A DNA stretch of 64,000 nt from NCBI GenBank assembly GCA_963696325.1, contig CAVOJV010000047.1:57828-121827 (forward strand), read 5' to 3'. Below the pieces are notes generated by a model that saw only the letters and a program-made list of their open reading frames with translations, was not told the origin of the DNA and searched no databases. Source of the stretch: CAVOJV01 sp963696325. Its GTDB lineage: Bacteria > Pseudomonadota > Gammaproteobacteria > Competibacterales > Competibacteraceae. The position numbers and the translations under genes are program-made. Positions 17,849-27,154 of this stretch are shown here, in pieces; within the stretch, counting starts at the first letter, position 1; every line of letters starts with the position of its first letter.

Positions 17849-19339
17849 ATGCCAGATCTGCCCATTGAACTCTATCGGGCTGCCCAGGTGCGGGAATTGG
17901 ACCGTCTGGCCATCCAGGAACACGGCATACCCGGTTATACGCTGATGACGCGGGCCGGTGCGGCCGCCTGCGCCGTCCTGAAGGCGCGTTGGCCGCAGGC
18001 CCAGCGGATAGCGGTAGTCTGTGGCGCGGGTAACAATGCCGGGGACGGCTATGTGGTAGCGCGCCTGGCACGGCAGGCCGGCCTTGCGGTGCAAGCCCTG
18101 TGGCTGAGCGATCCTGGGCGCCTGCAGGGCGATGCCCTGAGCGCTTATCGGGACGCCCGCCGCGAAGGCGTCTCCATCCAGCCTTTCGAGATCACCGTCC
18201 TGACGGAAGCTGAGGTGATTGTCGATGCCATCCTGGGTACCGGCCTGGAGCGGCCAGTCAGTGGGGAGTGGCTGGAGGCTATCGAGGCCATCAATGCACT
18301 GTCCGCCGGCGTGCTTGCCATCGACATCCCCTCCGGCCTGCACGCCGATACGGGGGCGGTGCTGGGGGCCGCCGTCCGGGCTGATGCCACTGTGACGTTT
18401 ATCGGCCTCAAGCAGGGCCTGTTCACTGGCCAGGGACCGGCTTGCTCAGGCGCGGTCAGCTTCGACGCGCTGGGGGTTCCCGCCGATCTCTGCGCGACCG
18501 TGCATCCCGCCTGCCAGCGCTATAATGGCGCGGACCTGCCGGAACTGCTGCCGCGTCGTTCGCGCAGCGCCCACAAAGGCAAGCATGGTCATGTGCTGGT
18601 GGTGGGAGGGGATCTCGGCATGGCTGGAGCGGCGCGCATGGCCGCCGAGGCCGCCGCCCGCTGCGGGGCAGGGCTGGTCAGCGTGGCTACCCGGTCCGTC
18701 CACGCCGGCGTGCAGGCCGCCGTGCGCCCGGAGCTGATGTTCCAGGGCGTTGAGACGGCTGCCGAGCTGGAACCTCTGCTGGCGTCGGCCACGGTAGTGG
18801 CCGTGGGACCGGGGCTAGGGCGTGCGGCTTGGGGAAGGGATCTGTTACAGGCTGTCGTGGGGGCCTGGGAAGGAGCTCTGGTGGCGGATGCCGACGCCCT
18901 CAACTGGCTGGCTATCGAGCCGTCCCTGCGGGACGATTGGGTATTGACCCCCCATCCCGGCGAGGCGGCGCGTCTGCTCAAGATGGCTCCGTTCCAGGTT
19001 GAGGCAGATCGCTTCGCTGCCGCTGCCGACGTGGCCCTGCGTTATGGCGGCGTCTGTGTCCTCAAAGGGGCGGGTACCTTGATTGCTGGCAATAAAGAGG
19101 GCTTGGCCCTCTGCGCCAGCGGCAATCCCGGCATGGCCAGCGGCGGGATGGGCGATGTGCTCACCGGCGTCATCGCCGGCCTGCTGGCACAGGGGCTGAC
19201 GCCCTGGCAGGCGGCCCGGGCCGGAGCGTATATCCATGGCCGGGCCGGTGACCTGGCGGCCCGGGCAGGAGAGCGGGGCCTGTTGGCCATGGATCTGCTG
19301 CCGTGGCTGCGCGAACTGGTCAATCCGCCAGCCACGTGA
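17849..19339 (+). CDS. nnrD: Bifunctional NAD(P)H-hydrate epimerase / ADP-dependent dehydratase
   Basis: A 496-aa two-domain repair enzyme for hydrated NAD(P)H. The N-terminal YjeF_N epimerase half has VVCGAGNNAGDGYVVARLAR and DAILGTGLERPVSGEW with DIPSGLHADTG. The C-terminal kinase-like dehydratase half has KGKHGHVLVVGGDLGMAGA, GPGLGR, TPHPGEAARLL, LKGAGTLIA and GNPGMASGGMGDVLTGVIAG with the catalytic Asp. The ATG at 17849 follows a G-rich ribosome site. It overlaps tsaE by four bases (GTGA), the usual gammaproteobacterial pairing. Confidence 0.95.
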   Translation: MPDLPIELYRAAQVRELDRLAIQEHGIPGYTLMTRAGAAACAVLKARWPQAQRIAVVCGAGNNAGDGYVVARLARQAGLAVQALWLSDPGRLQGDALSAYRDARREGVSIQPFEITVLTEAEVIVDAILGTGLERPVSGEWLEAIEAINALSAGVLAIDIPSGLHADTGAVLGAAVRADATVTFIGLKQGLFTGQGPACSGAVSFDALGVPADLCATVHPACQRYNGADLPELLPRRSRSAHKGKHGHVLVVGGDLGMAGAARMAAEAAARCGAGLVSVATRSVHAGVQAAVRPELMFQGVETAAELEPLLASATVVAVGPGLGRAAWGRDLLQAVVGAWEGALVADADALNWLAIEPSLRDDWVLTPHPGEAARLLKMAPFQVEADRFAAAADVALRYGGVCVLKGAGTLIAGNKEGLALCASGNPGMASGGMGDVLTGVIAGLLAQGLTPWQAARAGAYIHGRAGDLAARAGERGLLAMDLLPWLRELVNPPAT

Positions 19340-19791
19340 ACGCGCTGGCGCTGGGCTCCGCTGCCGCCACCGAAGCGCTGGGCGCCCGTCTAGCCCAGGC
19401 GGTGACGGCCGGTTGCCGTGTATACCTGCGGGGTGAATTAGGCGCCGGCAAGACCACACTGGTGCGGGGCCTGCTGCGCGCGCTGGGCCACGCCGGCGCC
19501 GTGAAAAGTCCTACCTATACCCTGGCGGAACCCTATACGCTGGGCGGCAGGGAAATCATTCACCTGGATCTCTACCGGCTCGTCGAACCCGACGAACTGG
19601 AGTTTCTCGGCTTGCGGGATTGGCTCGATGGTCAGGCGATTCTGCTGATAGAATGGCCCGAACGCGGCAGCGGGTGGTTGCCGGCGGCGGATGTGGATAT
19701 TCGGATCGAGTATGCTGGCGCTGGCCGGGTGGCCCATCTGAATGCCCTTTCCACGGCGGGAGAAACAGTATTGGCGCGGCTGGGCGTTTGA
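19336..19791 (+). CDS. tsaE: tRNA threonylcarbamoyladenosine synthesis ATPase TsaE
   Basis: A 151-aa P-loop ATPase that partners TsaB/TsaD to make t6A37 in tRNA. The Walker A loop is GELGAGKTTLVRGLL, followed by VKSPTYTLAEPY, HLDLYRLVEPDELEFLG and LLIEWPERG, all standard TsaE blocks. The GTG start was chosen because it overlaps the nnrD stop by four bases and gives the family length; upstream codons in the frame lie inside nnrD. Confidence 0.93.
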   Translation: MNALALGSAAATEALGARLAQAVTAGCRVYLRGELGAGKTTLVRGLLRALGHAGAVKSPTYTLAEPYTLGGREIIHLDLYRLVEPDELEFLGLRDWLDGQAILLIEWPERGSGWLPAADVDIRIEYAGAGRVAHLNALSTAGETVLARLGV

Positions 19792-19890
19792 AGGGCGAAC
19801 CTGGGCCGGTGTTGTGCAATAATTGTCGATAGGTTGCAGGATAATTGTTCTTGATGTTTGTGGTTTGTGCGTTGGAGGATGGGGGATTCC

Positions 19891-21326
19891 ATGAGAGTTT
19901 TTGCTACCGTGCTGTTGCTGTTGGTGGCTACGCTGAGCATGGCGGCGCCAGGGGAGCGGGCCTACCTTTCTCGTCGCCATCGATCCGGGTCACGGCGGCA
20001 AGGATTCCGGCGCTATCGGTCCCGGCAATACCATGGAAAAGGATGTGGTGCTGCAGATCGCCAGGCGTTTGCAGAAACTGATCAACGGCGCGCCGGGTCT
20101 GCGCGCGACGTTAACCCGCAACGATGATCGCTATCTGCGCCTGGACGAACGCATTGCCATCGCTCGCAGGCAGAAGGCCGATTTGTTCGTCTCCATTCAC
20201 GCCGACGCCGCTTATAATGCCGAGGCAAGCGGTTCGTCGGTCTTTATCCTGTCCACCAAAGGCGCTTCCAGCGCGGCTGCCCGTTGGTTGGCCAATAAGG
20301 AAAACGAGTCGGATAGGCTCGGCGGAAGCACACTGGCCAACGTGGACGACGGGCTTATGCCCGTGGTGTTTGACATCTATCATGATGCCATTCTGGCGGA
20401 CAGCATGCACTTGGCCGATAAGGTGCTCGATAACCTGAATGAGGTGGGAGACGTCCACAAGGGGCATGTGGAGCGGGCTGGCTTTGCGGTGCTGAAGTCG
20501 CCTGACATTCCATCGATCCTGGTGGAGACAGCGTTCCTGTCCAATCCCCATGAGGAAGCCAGATTACGCGATCCCGGCTATCAGCAAAGGATGGCTCAGG
20601 CCATCATGGACGGGATCCGGGCGCACGCTGACAAACGGCTGCCGCAGGATTCGCTGATAGCTGAGGCGCCCGCTCCCGCTTCCCGAGGGCCGGTGAGCAA
20701 GCCGGCGCGATCCATTCCGATAGCCGAGGTGTTCACTCCCGCCGCTGTTGCTGTGAGGCCGGCGCGGTCCATTCCGTAGCCGAGGCCACTCTGCCTCGGA
20801 GCCGGTGAGCAAGCCGGCGCGGCCCCTGATGCTAGCCAAGGCCCCACCTTTGCCTCCAATTGCCCTGTTAGGCAAACCTATGCTGCTGGAGTCACCACCG
20901 CCGAAGCCGGTTGCCAAGCCGATGGCGCTGCCTTCCCCGCCGCCGAAGCCCCTGCTGCTGGAGTCACCACCGCCGAAGCCGGTTGCCAAGCCGATGGCGC
21001 TGCCTTCCCCGCCGCCGAAGCCGATGGCGCTGCCTTCCCCGCCGCCGAAGCCGATGGCGCTGCCTTCCCCGCCGCCGAAGCCGATGGCGTTGCCTTTCCC
21101 GCCGCCGAAGCCGATGGCGTTGCCTTCCCCGCCGCCGAAGCGGGCTGCCAAGCCGGCGCCACCTGCCCCCCAGGTATATGTAATCCGGCGCGGCGAGAGC
21201 CTGGCCGATGTTGCCGAGCGCTACCGGGTCAGCTTGCCCAATCTGCGTTCCGTCAACGGTCTGAACACTAACCAGTTACGGGTGCCTGTGGGCACTCCCA
21301 TCACCATTCCGGCTGGCGAAAGTTGA
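19891..21326 (+). pseudogene. N-acetylmuramoyl-L-alanine amidase (AmiB/AmiC-like) with LysM domain, frameshifted
   Basis: This hydrolase splits septal peptidoglycan. A signal peptide MRVFATVLLLLVATLSMA starts at 19891. One base out of phase comes the Amidase_3 core: FLVAIDPGHGGKDSGAIGPG, DLFVSIHADAAYNAEASGSS and VETAFLSNPHEE, with zinc-ligand His and Glu residues. The core ends at 20779 in a stop that a one-base loss explains: SIPIAE at 20710 against SIP-stop at 20779. A further shift leads into a proline-rich linker of 30-bp repeats and a LysM domain (YVIRRGESLADVAERYRVS). At least three indels are implied, which is surprising for a cell-division gene; sequencing error is possible. Confidence 0.82.
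20991..21140 (+). repeat. Five tandem 30-bp units coding a proline-rich linker
   Basis: The unit starts CCGATGGCGCTGCCTTCCCC and encodes PMALPSPPPK. Five units stand in tandem, with one further copy at 20919-20948 and a variant unit (LLLESPPPK) at 20949-20978. The last two units carry T substitutions. It is an in-frame minisatellite in the amidase linker. Confidence 0.9.
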
Positions 21327-21437
21327 GTCCCGCAGAGCCGGTGACCTCGCGCTGATTTACCAGTCTGACAGCCGGCGGCCATTTCCAGTATCATGGCCGC
21401 CTCGACTTGCTTTCCGGTCCCCAGAGAGATATTGCCG

Positions 21438-24400
21438 ATGCTGCGTTTTCGTGGAAGCCCCGCCCTGTCTGCCTTTCGTCTGGAAAAGCTGCTGGCCACC
21501 TTGCGGGAGCGCATGCCGGGGATCACGGCGATTCAGACCGAGTTCGTTCACTTCGTAGAGGTCGCAGGGGTGCTCACCAGCCGGGACCGGGAAACGCTGG
21601 AACGGTTGCTTGCCTACGGTCCTCCGGTCGCCGTGCCGCCACCAAATAGCGCCTCCCTGCTACTGGTCATCCCCCGGCCTGGTACCATCTCGCCCTGGTC
21701 TTCCAAGGCCACCGACATCGCTCACAATTGCGGCCTGAGCCAAATCCGGCGCATCGAGCGGGGCAGGGCCTATTACCTCGGCGCCGGCGTACCCCTGCAC
21801 ACCGCGCACTTGAATGCCCTCAAGCCGCTGCTCCACGACCGCATGACCGAAGCCGTGTTGGAAGCCGGCGCCGATCCTGGCCTGCTGTTCGCCCAGACCG
21901 TACCCGCGCCGCTGACGAGCATCGACTGCCTCGGCGGCGGCCAGGCCGCCCTGCAAGCGGCTAACGACGCGCTGGGCCTGGCCTTGTCCGAAGACGAAAT
22001 CGCCTATCTGTTGGACAGCTTTACCCGCTTGGGACGCAACCCCACCGATGTGGAACTCATGATGTTCGCCCAGGCCAATTCGGAGCATTGCCGGCACAAG
22101 ATTTTCAATGCCGATTGGGTGATCGATAGGCAACGCCAGGACAGCTCGCTGTTCGCCATGATCCGCAATACCTACCGGCATGCCCCGGACGGCATCTTAT
22201 CCGCCTACGAGGACAACGCCGCCGTCATGCAGGGGGGGCGGGCCGGGCGCTTTTTCCCCGATCCGGCGGATGGCCAGTACCGCTATCACGAGGAAGCCAT
22301 CCACATTCTCATGAAAGTGGAGACCCACAACCACCCCACGGCTATCTCGCCGTTTCCCGGTGCCGCCACCGGTTCCGGCGGCGAAATCCGCGACGAGGGC
22401 GCCACCGGCCAAGGGTCCAAGCCCAAGGCGGGATTATGCGGCTTTACGGTCTCCAACCTGCGCATTCCCGGCTTCGTGCAACCCTGGGAGAGAGACCATG
22501 GCAAGCCCGACCGTATCGCCTCGGCGCTTGCCATCATGTTGGAAGGCCCGCTCGGTGCGGCAGCCTTCAATAACGAGTTTGGCCGCCCCAATCTGGCCGG
22601 CTACTTCCGCAGTTTCGAGGAGATAGCCCCCGACGGTGTACTGCGCGGTTATCACAAGCCCATCATGATTGCCGGCGGGCTGGGCAATATCCGCACCGAA
22701 CATGTGCACAAGCGGGAACTACCAGTGGATACGCCCATCGTGGCCATAGGCGGGCCAGCCATGCTGATCGGCCTGGGGGGTGGGGCCGCCTCCAGCATGG
22801 CCGCGGGAACGAGCGCCGAGGATCTGGACTTCGCCTCGGTGCAACGGGGCAATCCGGAAATGCAGCGCCGCGCCCAGGAGGTCATCGACCAGTGCTGGGC
22901 ATTGGGATCCGCCAATCCCATTCTGTCCATCCACGATGTGGGGGCCGGGGGGCTGTCCAATGCGGTACCGGAGATTGTTCACGGCGCCGCGCGCGGGGGA
23001 CGGTTCCAGTTGCGGGAGGTGCCCAACGATGATCCGGGCATGGCGCCCCGCGAGATCTGGTGCAATGAGGCCCAGGAGCGCTATGTGCTGGCCATCGCTG
23101 CCAGCCAGTTGGACAGATTCCAGGCCATCTGCGCGCGCGAGCGCTGCCCGGTTGCCGTGCTGGGGAAAGCTACGGTGGCGCGGGAACTGGTCGTGGACGA
23201 CCGCCACTTCAGCAATCGACCGGTGGCTCTGCCCATGGAGGTCTTGCTGGGCAAACCGCCGAAAATGCTGCGTGAAGTGCGCCGCGTGGCCGCCGGCCGA
23301 AGGCCCTTAGCTGTCGGCGAAAGCACGCTCCGCGAGGTCGTAGAGCGGGTGCTGCGGCTACCCACGGTAGCCGATAAAACCTTTCTGATTACCATCGGTG
23401 ACCGCACGGTGGGCGGCCTGGTGGCCCGCGACCAGATGGTGGGCCCCTGGCAGGTGCCGGTGGCCGACGTGGCGGTGACGGCCAGCGCTTTCAACACCTA
23501 CATAGGCGAGGCCATGGCTATGGGCGAACGCACGCCAATCGCCATCCTGGATGCGCCTGCTTCCGGGCGGATGGCGGTGGCCGAGGCCATCACCAATATC
23601 GCCGCCGCCCGCGTCGGCAAACTCGGCGACGTCCGGCTGTCCGCCAACTGGATGGCCGCCGCTGGGCACCCAGGCGAGGACGCGGCCCTGTTTGATACGG
23701 TGCGCGCGGTAGGTTTGGAACTGTGCCCGGCATTGGGAATCGCTATCCCGGTGGGCAAGGATTCCCTGTCCATGAAAACCGTGTGGGAGGCGGGCAGCGA
23801 GCAGCAAGACGTGGTCGCGCCCCTCTCCCTGATTGTCACCGCCTTCGCCCCGGTGATGGACGTGCGCGCCACCCTAACGCCGCAGTTGCGCACCGACTGC
23901 GGCGATACCGATCTCATTCTGATCGATTTGGGACGGGGCAGAAACCGCCTGGGTGGGTCAGCCCTGGCCCAGGTTTACCAGCAGGTGGGCGCCGTGCCCC
24001 CCGACCTGGATGCTCCGACCGACCTCCGGTCTTTCTTCGCCGCCATTCAGTCCCTGAATGCCGAAGGCAGATTGCTGGCCTATCACGACCGCTCCGACGG
24101 TGGCTTATTCGCTACCCTCTGCGAGATGGCGTTCGCGGGTGGGGCGGGACTAACGGTGCTGTTGGACGATCTGGACAGCGCTCCGCTGGCTGCTCTGTTC
24201 AGCGAGGAACTGGGGGCGGTGATCCAAGTGCGGGCCGGTGATCGCGCCGCCGTGCTCGCCATGCTGGTCGGCGCCGGACTTGGGGCCTGCAGCCATGTCA
24301 TTGGCGCTCCCAACGGCGTCAATCGCCTCATCGTTCGGCATGAGGGTGAGGAATTGCTGAATGAGGAACGCACCGCGTTGCGTCGCCTGTGGTCCGAGAC

Positions 24401-25325
24401 TAGTTGTCGCCTGCAGGCCCTGCGCGACAATCCGGCGTGCGCACAGGACGCATTTGACAGCTTGCTGGAGGTCGCCGATCCCGGTCTGAACGCGCAGCTC
24501 ACGTTTGCTCCGGATGAGGACATCACCGCCGCCTTCATCGCTGGCAGGGCCCGCCCGCGGGTGGCTATTCTGCGAGAGCAGGGCGTGAATGGCCAGGTGG
24601 AGATGGCGGCAGCCTTCGACCGGGCCGGCTTCGCGGCCGTGGACGTTCATATGAGCGATATCATCGAAGGTCGTATTTCCCTGGCGGATTTTCACGGCCT
24701 CGCCGCTTGCGGCGGGTTTTCTTATGGCGATGTATTGGGAGCCGGTGGTGGGTGGGCCAAATCCATTCTGTTCAACCCCAGAGCGCGCGATGAGTTCGCC
24801 GCCTTCTTCAGCCGCCCAGACAGCTTTGGTCTGGGTGTGTGCAACGGGTGCCAGATGTTCTCCAACCTGCAGGAATTGATTCCAGGCGCCGAGCGCTGGC
24901 CGCGTTTCGAGCGCAATACCGTGGAGCAGTTCGAGGCCCGGTTATCGCTGGTGGAGGTATTGGAAACGCCCTCCCTGTTTCTGGCCGGCATGGCCGGCTC
25001 GCGCTTGCCGATAGCCGTGGCTCATGGCGAGGGACGGGCGGAGTTTCTTACTGGCGCGGGCCCCGCCGAGGTCGAGGCTGCTGGCCTGGTGGCGTTGCGC
25101 TTCGTGGACAATCATGGCTGCGCCACTGAAGTGTACCCCGCCAATCCCAACGGCTCGCCCGGCGGTATCACCGGCCTTACTACGCCGGATGGCCATTTTA
25201 CGATTATGATGCCTCATCCGGAGCGGGTGTTTCGCAGCGTGCAGTATTCCTGGCGGCCGGCCGGTTGGGGTGAAGACAGTCCGTGGTTGCGGCTGTTCCG
25301 CAATGCCCGAGCCTGGTTGGGCTAG
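21438..25325 (+). CDS. purL: Phosphoribosylformylglycinamidine synthase
   Basis: A 1295-aa single-chain FGAM synthase (step 4 of purine synthesis), the proteobacterial large form that joins synthase and glutaminase. The start MLRFRGSPALSAFRLEKLL is preceded by an AGAGAG-type site. Synthase blocks include FAQANSEHCRHKIFNADW, KVETHNHPTAISPFPGAATG and SIHDVGAGGLSNAVPE. The C-terminal glutaminase has GFSYGDVLGAGGGWA, the nucleophile in GLGVCNGCQMFSNL and the His in MMPHPERVFRSVQ. The gene is intact across 3.9 kb, an internal measure that base calling is good in this part of the window. Confidence 0.97.
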   Translation: MLRFRGSPALSAFRLEKLLATLRERMPGITAIQTEFVHFVEVAGVLTSRDRETLERLLAYGPPVAVPPPNSASLLLVIPRPGTISPWSSKATDIAHNCGLSQIRRIERGRAYYLGAGVPLHTAHLNALKPLLHDRMTEAVLEAGADPGLLFAQTVPAPLTSIDCLGGGQAALQAANDALGLALSEDEIAYLLDSFTRLGRNPTDVELMMFAQANSEHCRHKIFNADWVIDRQRQDSSLFAMIRNTYRHAPDGILSAYEDNAAVMQGGRAGRFFPDPADGQYRYHEEAIHILMKVETHNHPTAISPFPGAATGSGGEIRDEGATGQGSKPKAGLCGFTVSNLRIPGFVQPWERDHGKPDRIASALAIMLEGPLGAAAFNNEFGRPNLAGYFRSFEEIAPDGVLRGYHKPIMIAGGLGNIRTEHVHKRELPVDTPIVAIGGPAMLIGLGGGAASSMAAGTSAEDLDFASVQRGNPEMQRRAQEVIDQCWALGSANPILSIHDVGAGGLSNAVPEIVHGAARGGRFQLREVPNDDPGMAPREIWCNEAQERYVLAIAASQLDRFQAICARERCPVAVLGKATVARELVVDDRHFSNRPVALPMEVLLGKPPKMLREVRRVAAGRRPLAVGESTLREVVERVLRLPTVADKTFLITIGDRTVGGLVARDQMVGPWQVPVADVAVTASAFNTYIGEAMAMGERTPIAILDAPASGRMAVAEAITNIAAARVGKLGDVRLSANWMAAAGHPGEDAALFDTVRAVGLELCPALGIAIPVGKDSLSMKTVWEAGSEQQDVVAPLSLIVTAFAPVMDVRATLTPQLRTDCGDTDLILIDLGRGRNRLGGSALAQVYQQVGAVPPDLDAPTDLRSFFAAIQSLNAEGRLLAYHDRSDGGLFATLCEMAFAGGAGLTVLLDDLDSAPLAALFSEELGAVIQVRAGDRAAVLAMLVGAGLGACSHVIGAPNGVNRLIVRHEGEELLNEERTALRRLWSETSCRLQALRDNPACAQDAFDSLLEVADPGLNAQLTFAPDEDITAAFIAGRARPRVAILREQGVNGQVEMAAAFDRAGFAAVDVHMSDIIEGRISLADFHGLAACGGFSYGDVLGAGGGWAKSILFNPRARDEFAAFFSRPDSFGLGVCNGCQMFSNLQELIPGAERWPRFERNTVEQFEARLSLVEVLETPSLFLAGMAGSRLPIAVAHGEGRAEFLTGAGPAEVEAAGLVALRFVDNHGCATEVYPANPNGSPGGITGLTTPDGHFTIMMPHPERVFRSVQYSWRPAGWGEDSPWLRLFRNARAWLG

Positions 25326-25333
25326 GGCGGACC

Positions 25334-25669
25334 ATGGATAAACAGGCTTGGCTGTATTTGCTGGCGGCAATCCTGCTGGAATTGGCGGGTACGACCGCCA
25401 TGAAGTTGTCGGAGGGTTTGATCAGGTTGGTTCCCTCACTGTTGATCTTCGTGCTTTACGGTCTGGCATTTACTTCGCTGGCATTGGCGCTAGAAAAGAT
25501 CGATGTCAGCGTCGCCTAAGCCATCTGGGCGGGGGTGGGTACGGCACTTATCGCGTTCATTGGATTTTACTTTTTTGAAGAAACGATGACGCCATTAAGG
25601 CTGATCAGTATCGGGTTGATTATTCTGGGGGTCGTGGGACTGAATATGAGTGGTACACAACACGGCTAG
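25334..25669 (+). pseudogene. Small multidrug resistance (SMR/EmrE-like) transporter with an in-frame stop
   Basis: A 111-codon, four-helix SMR protein. MDKQAWLYLLAAILLELAGT carries the essential membrane glutamate (Glu16). Codon 62 is TAA within VSVA-stop-AIWAGVGTALI, where the family has a conserved Tyr (AYAIW). One base change turns TAT or TAC into TAA. The frame continues cleanly after it to NMSGTQHG. No frameshift is involved. The product as read would be 61 residues with two helices. It starts eight bases after purL. Confidence 0.85.
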
Positions 25670-25701
25670 ACCGGCACTCACGCCGGCCTGCGCAAGTATG
25701 C

Positions 25702-25905
25702 TTACAGGTGCAAATCCTTGAGATTGGTATCACCTATATCGTCGAACAGAAAATCATCCAGATGCTTGCGCAACTCCTTCATCTCCCGGTGTCGCTCGAT
25801 GGAACGCCAGGCGTTGGAAGCTTTAATCGCAGCAGTCTCGACCACGCGCGCGGATTCGTCATCGTCTTCCAGGATTTCGTCGTCATCGGCAAAGGTGTCG
25901 CTCAT
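25702..25905 (-). CDS. Small acidic hypothetical protein (possibly PA3496-like)
   Basis: A 67-aa protein with an acidic N-terminus (MSDTFADDDEILEDDDESAR) and a basic-acidic helix ending in RKHLDDFLFDD. The layout, acidic head then an RxIERxREMxxLRxxLDDF-type helix, recalls the PA3496 family of putative envelope-integrity proteins, but the match is by eye. It is a single gene facing purL/SMR, with AGGAGG before its ATG (25909-25914 on the complementary strand). Function unknown. Confidence 0.6.
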   Translation of the reverse strand: MSDTFADDDEILEDDDESARVVETAAIKASNAWRSIERHREMKELRKHLDDFLFDDIGDTNLKDLHL

Positions 25906-26185
25906 GGCAAAAACCTCCTCTTTAAAGCTAACTGACCTAAACTGTAATGAGTGAAAGCACCCTGGAAAAGAAGTTCCCAGGGACTTCTATAAGATGACGA
26001 TATACGATGTTTTGCCTGCCAAGTAAATGGAATGGTAACAGTTTTTTAAAAAATCCCGCTAACCGGCGTGCTTGCAAATATGAAGAGGTAAGCGGTTGAT
26101 TGCGCCGGCGGACGGCCTCGGCCAGGAAACCTCACGCTAAAAACCAGGTCACATCGGGGTATCGCTCTAACCACGGGAGGAGACC
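25906..26185. other. Intergenic region upstream of msrP
   Basis: A 280-bp gap between the small acidic gene (minus) and msrP (plus). CCCTGG and CCAGGG arms (25959-25981) could pair around an AT-rich loop but have no T-run. The middle is AT-rich (26010-26050). No small gene, tRNA or known regulatory motif was recognised. Confidence 0.4.
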
Positions 26186-27142
26186 ATGCTAATCAAGAAA
26201 CCCGGCGATGTGCTTCCCTCCGAGATCACGCCGCCCACCCTCTTCGAGGAAAGACGCCGTTTCATTCAGGCAGCGGCCGCGACCACTGCGGTTGCGCTGC
26301 TGCCCGGTATCTTGAGCCCGTCCGCCGCCCAGGCCGAAGAAGCGGGCGCCAAACTGGACAATATCAAACCCAGTCCGCTCAGCACCGACGAAAAGCGGAC
26401 TCCCCTCGCGGAGATAACCTCCTACAACAACTTCTATGAGTTTGGCACCGACAAGACTGACCCCGCCCGCAACGCGCATACCCTGCGCACCAAACCCTGG
26501 ACCGTGACCGTGGAAGGGCATTGCGAGAAACCTGGACGGTTTAGTCTGGAGGACTTGCTGGCACCCTATGCGCTGGAGGAACGTGTCTACCGGCTGCGCT
26601 GCGTGGAGGCCTGGTCCATGGTGGTGCCCTGGGTGGGGATTCCGCTGGGGGAAGTCATCAAGCGCTTGCAACCAACGTCCAATGCCAAATATGTGGAATT
26701 CGTCACCTTGTTGAATCCGGAGCAGATGCCCGGCCAGCGCCGGGCCGTGCTCGACTGGCCTTATCGGGAGGGTTTGCGCATGGACGAGGCCATGCATCCG
26801 CTCACCATCCTGGCGGTTGGCCTCTATGGTCAAGTATTGCCCAACCAGAATGGTGCACCATTGCGCCTGGTGGTGCCCTGGAAATATGGTTTCAAGAGCA
26901 TCAAGTCGATTGTCGCGCTGCGTTTTGTGGAGGAGCCGCCGCGGACCAGTTGGGCCGTGCAGAACCCAGGTGAATATGGCTTTTATGCCAATGTGAATCC
27001 TACCGTGGATCATCCGCGCTGGAGCCAGAAAAAGGAGCGGCGCATCGGCGAGCTGTTCCGGCGCGATACCCTGCCATTCAACGGTTACGGCGAGCAGGTC
27101 GCGGGGCTCTATGCGGGTATGGATCTGCGCCAGCTTTTCTGA
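26186..27142 (+). CDS. msrP: Periplasmic protein-methionine-sulfoxide reductase catalytic subunit MsrP
   Basis: A 318-aa molybdopterin enzyme that repairs oxidised methionines in periplasmic proteins. A Tat-type start (EERRRFIQAAAATTAVALLP) precedes the mature domain. The molybdenum ligand is Cys139 in YRLRCVEAWSMVVPWVG, within the sulfite-oxidase fold. Also typical are NGAPLRLVVPWKYGFKSIKS and the C-terminal NGYGEQVAGLYAGMDLRQ. GGGAGGAG lies just before the ATG. The haem partner MsrQ, normally next in the operon, is not here; the next gene, 12 bases on, is a mechanosensitive channel. Confidence 0.95.
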   Translation: MLIKKPGDVLPSEITPPTLFEERRRFIQAAAATTAVALLPGILSPSAAQAEEAGAKLDNIKPSPLSTDEKRTPLAEITSYNNFYEFGTDKTDPARNAHTLRTKPWTVTVEGHCEKPGRFSLEDLLAPYALEERVYRLRCVEAWSMVVPWVGIPLGEVIKRLQPTSNAKYVEFVTLLNPEQMPGQRRAVLDWPYREGLRMDEAMHPLTILAVGLYGQVLPNQNGAPLRLVVPWKYGFKSIKSIVALRFVEEPPRTSWAVQNPGEYGFYANVNPTVDHPRWSQKKERRIGELFRRDTLPFNGYGEQVAGLYAGMDLRQLF

Positions 27143-27154
27143 TTGTGACGGACG

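Noticed and set aside
20991..21140. Regular 30-bp repeats that could be taken for a CRISPR array
   Set aside because: Units are contiguous with no spacers and encode an in-frame proline-rich linker between amidase and LysM domains.
25517..25519. Stop-codon recoding in the SMR gene
   Set aside because: The stop is TAA, which is not used for selenocysteine or pyrrolysine, and no other gene here shows recoding.
25959..25981. Hairpin CCCTGG/CCAGGG as a terminator
   Set aside because: No following T-run and the orientation fits no gene end.
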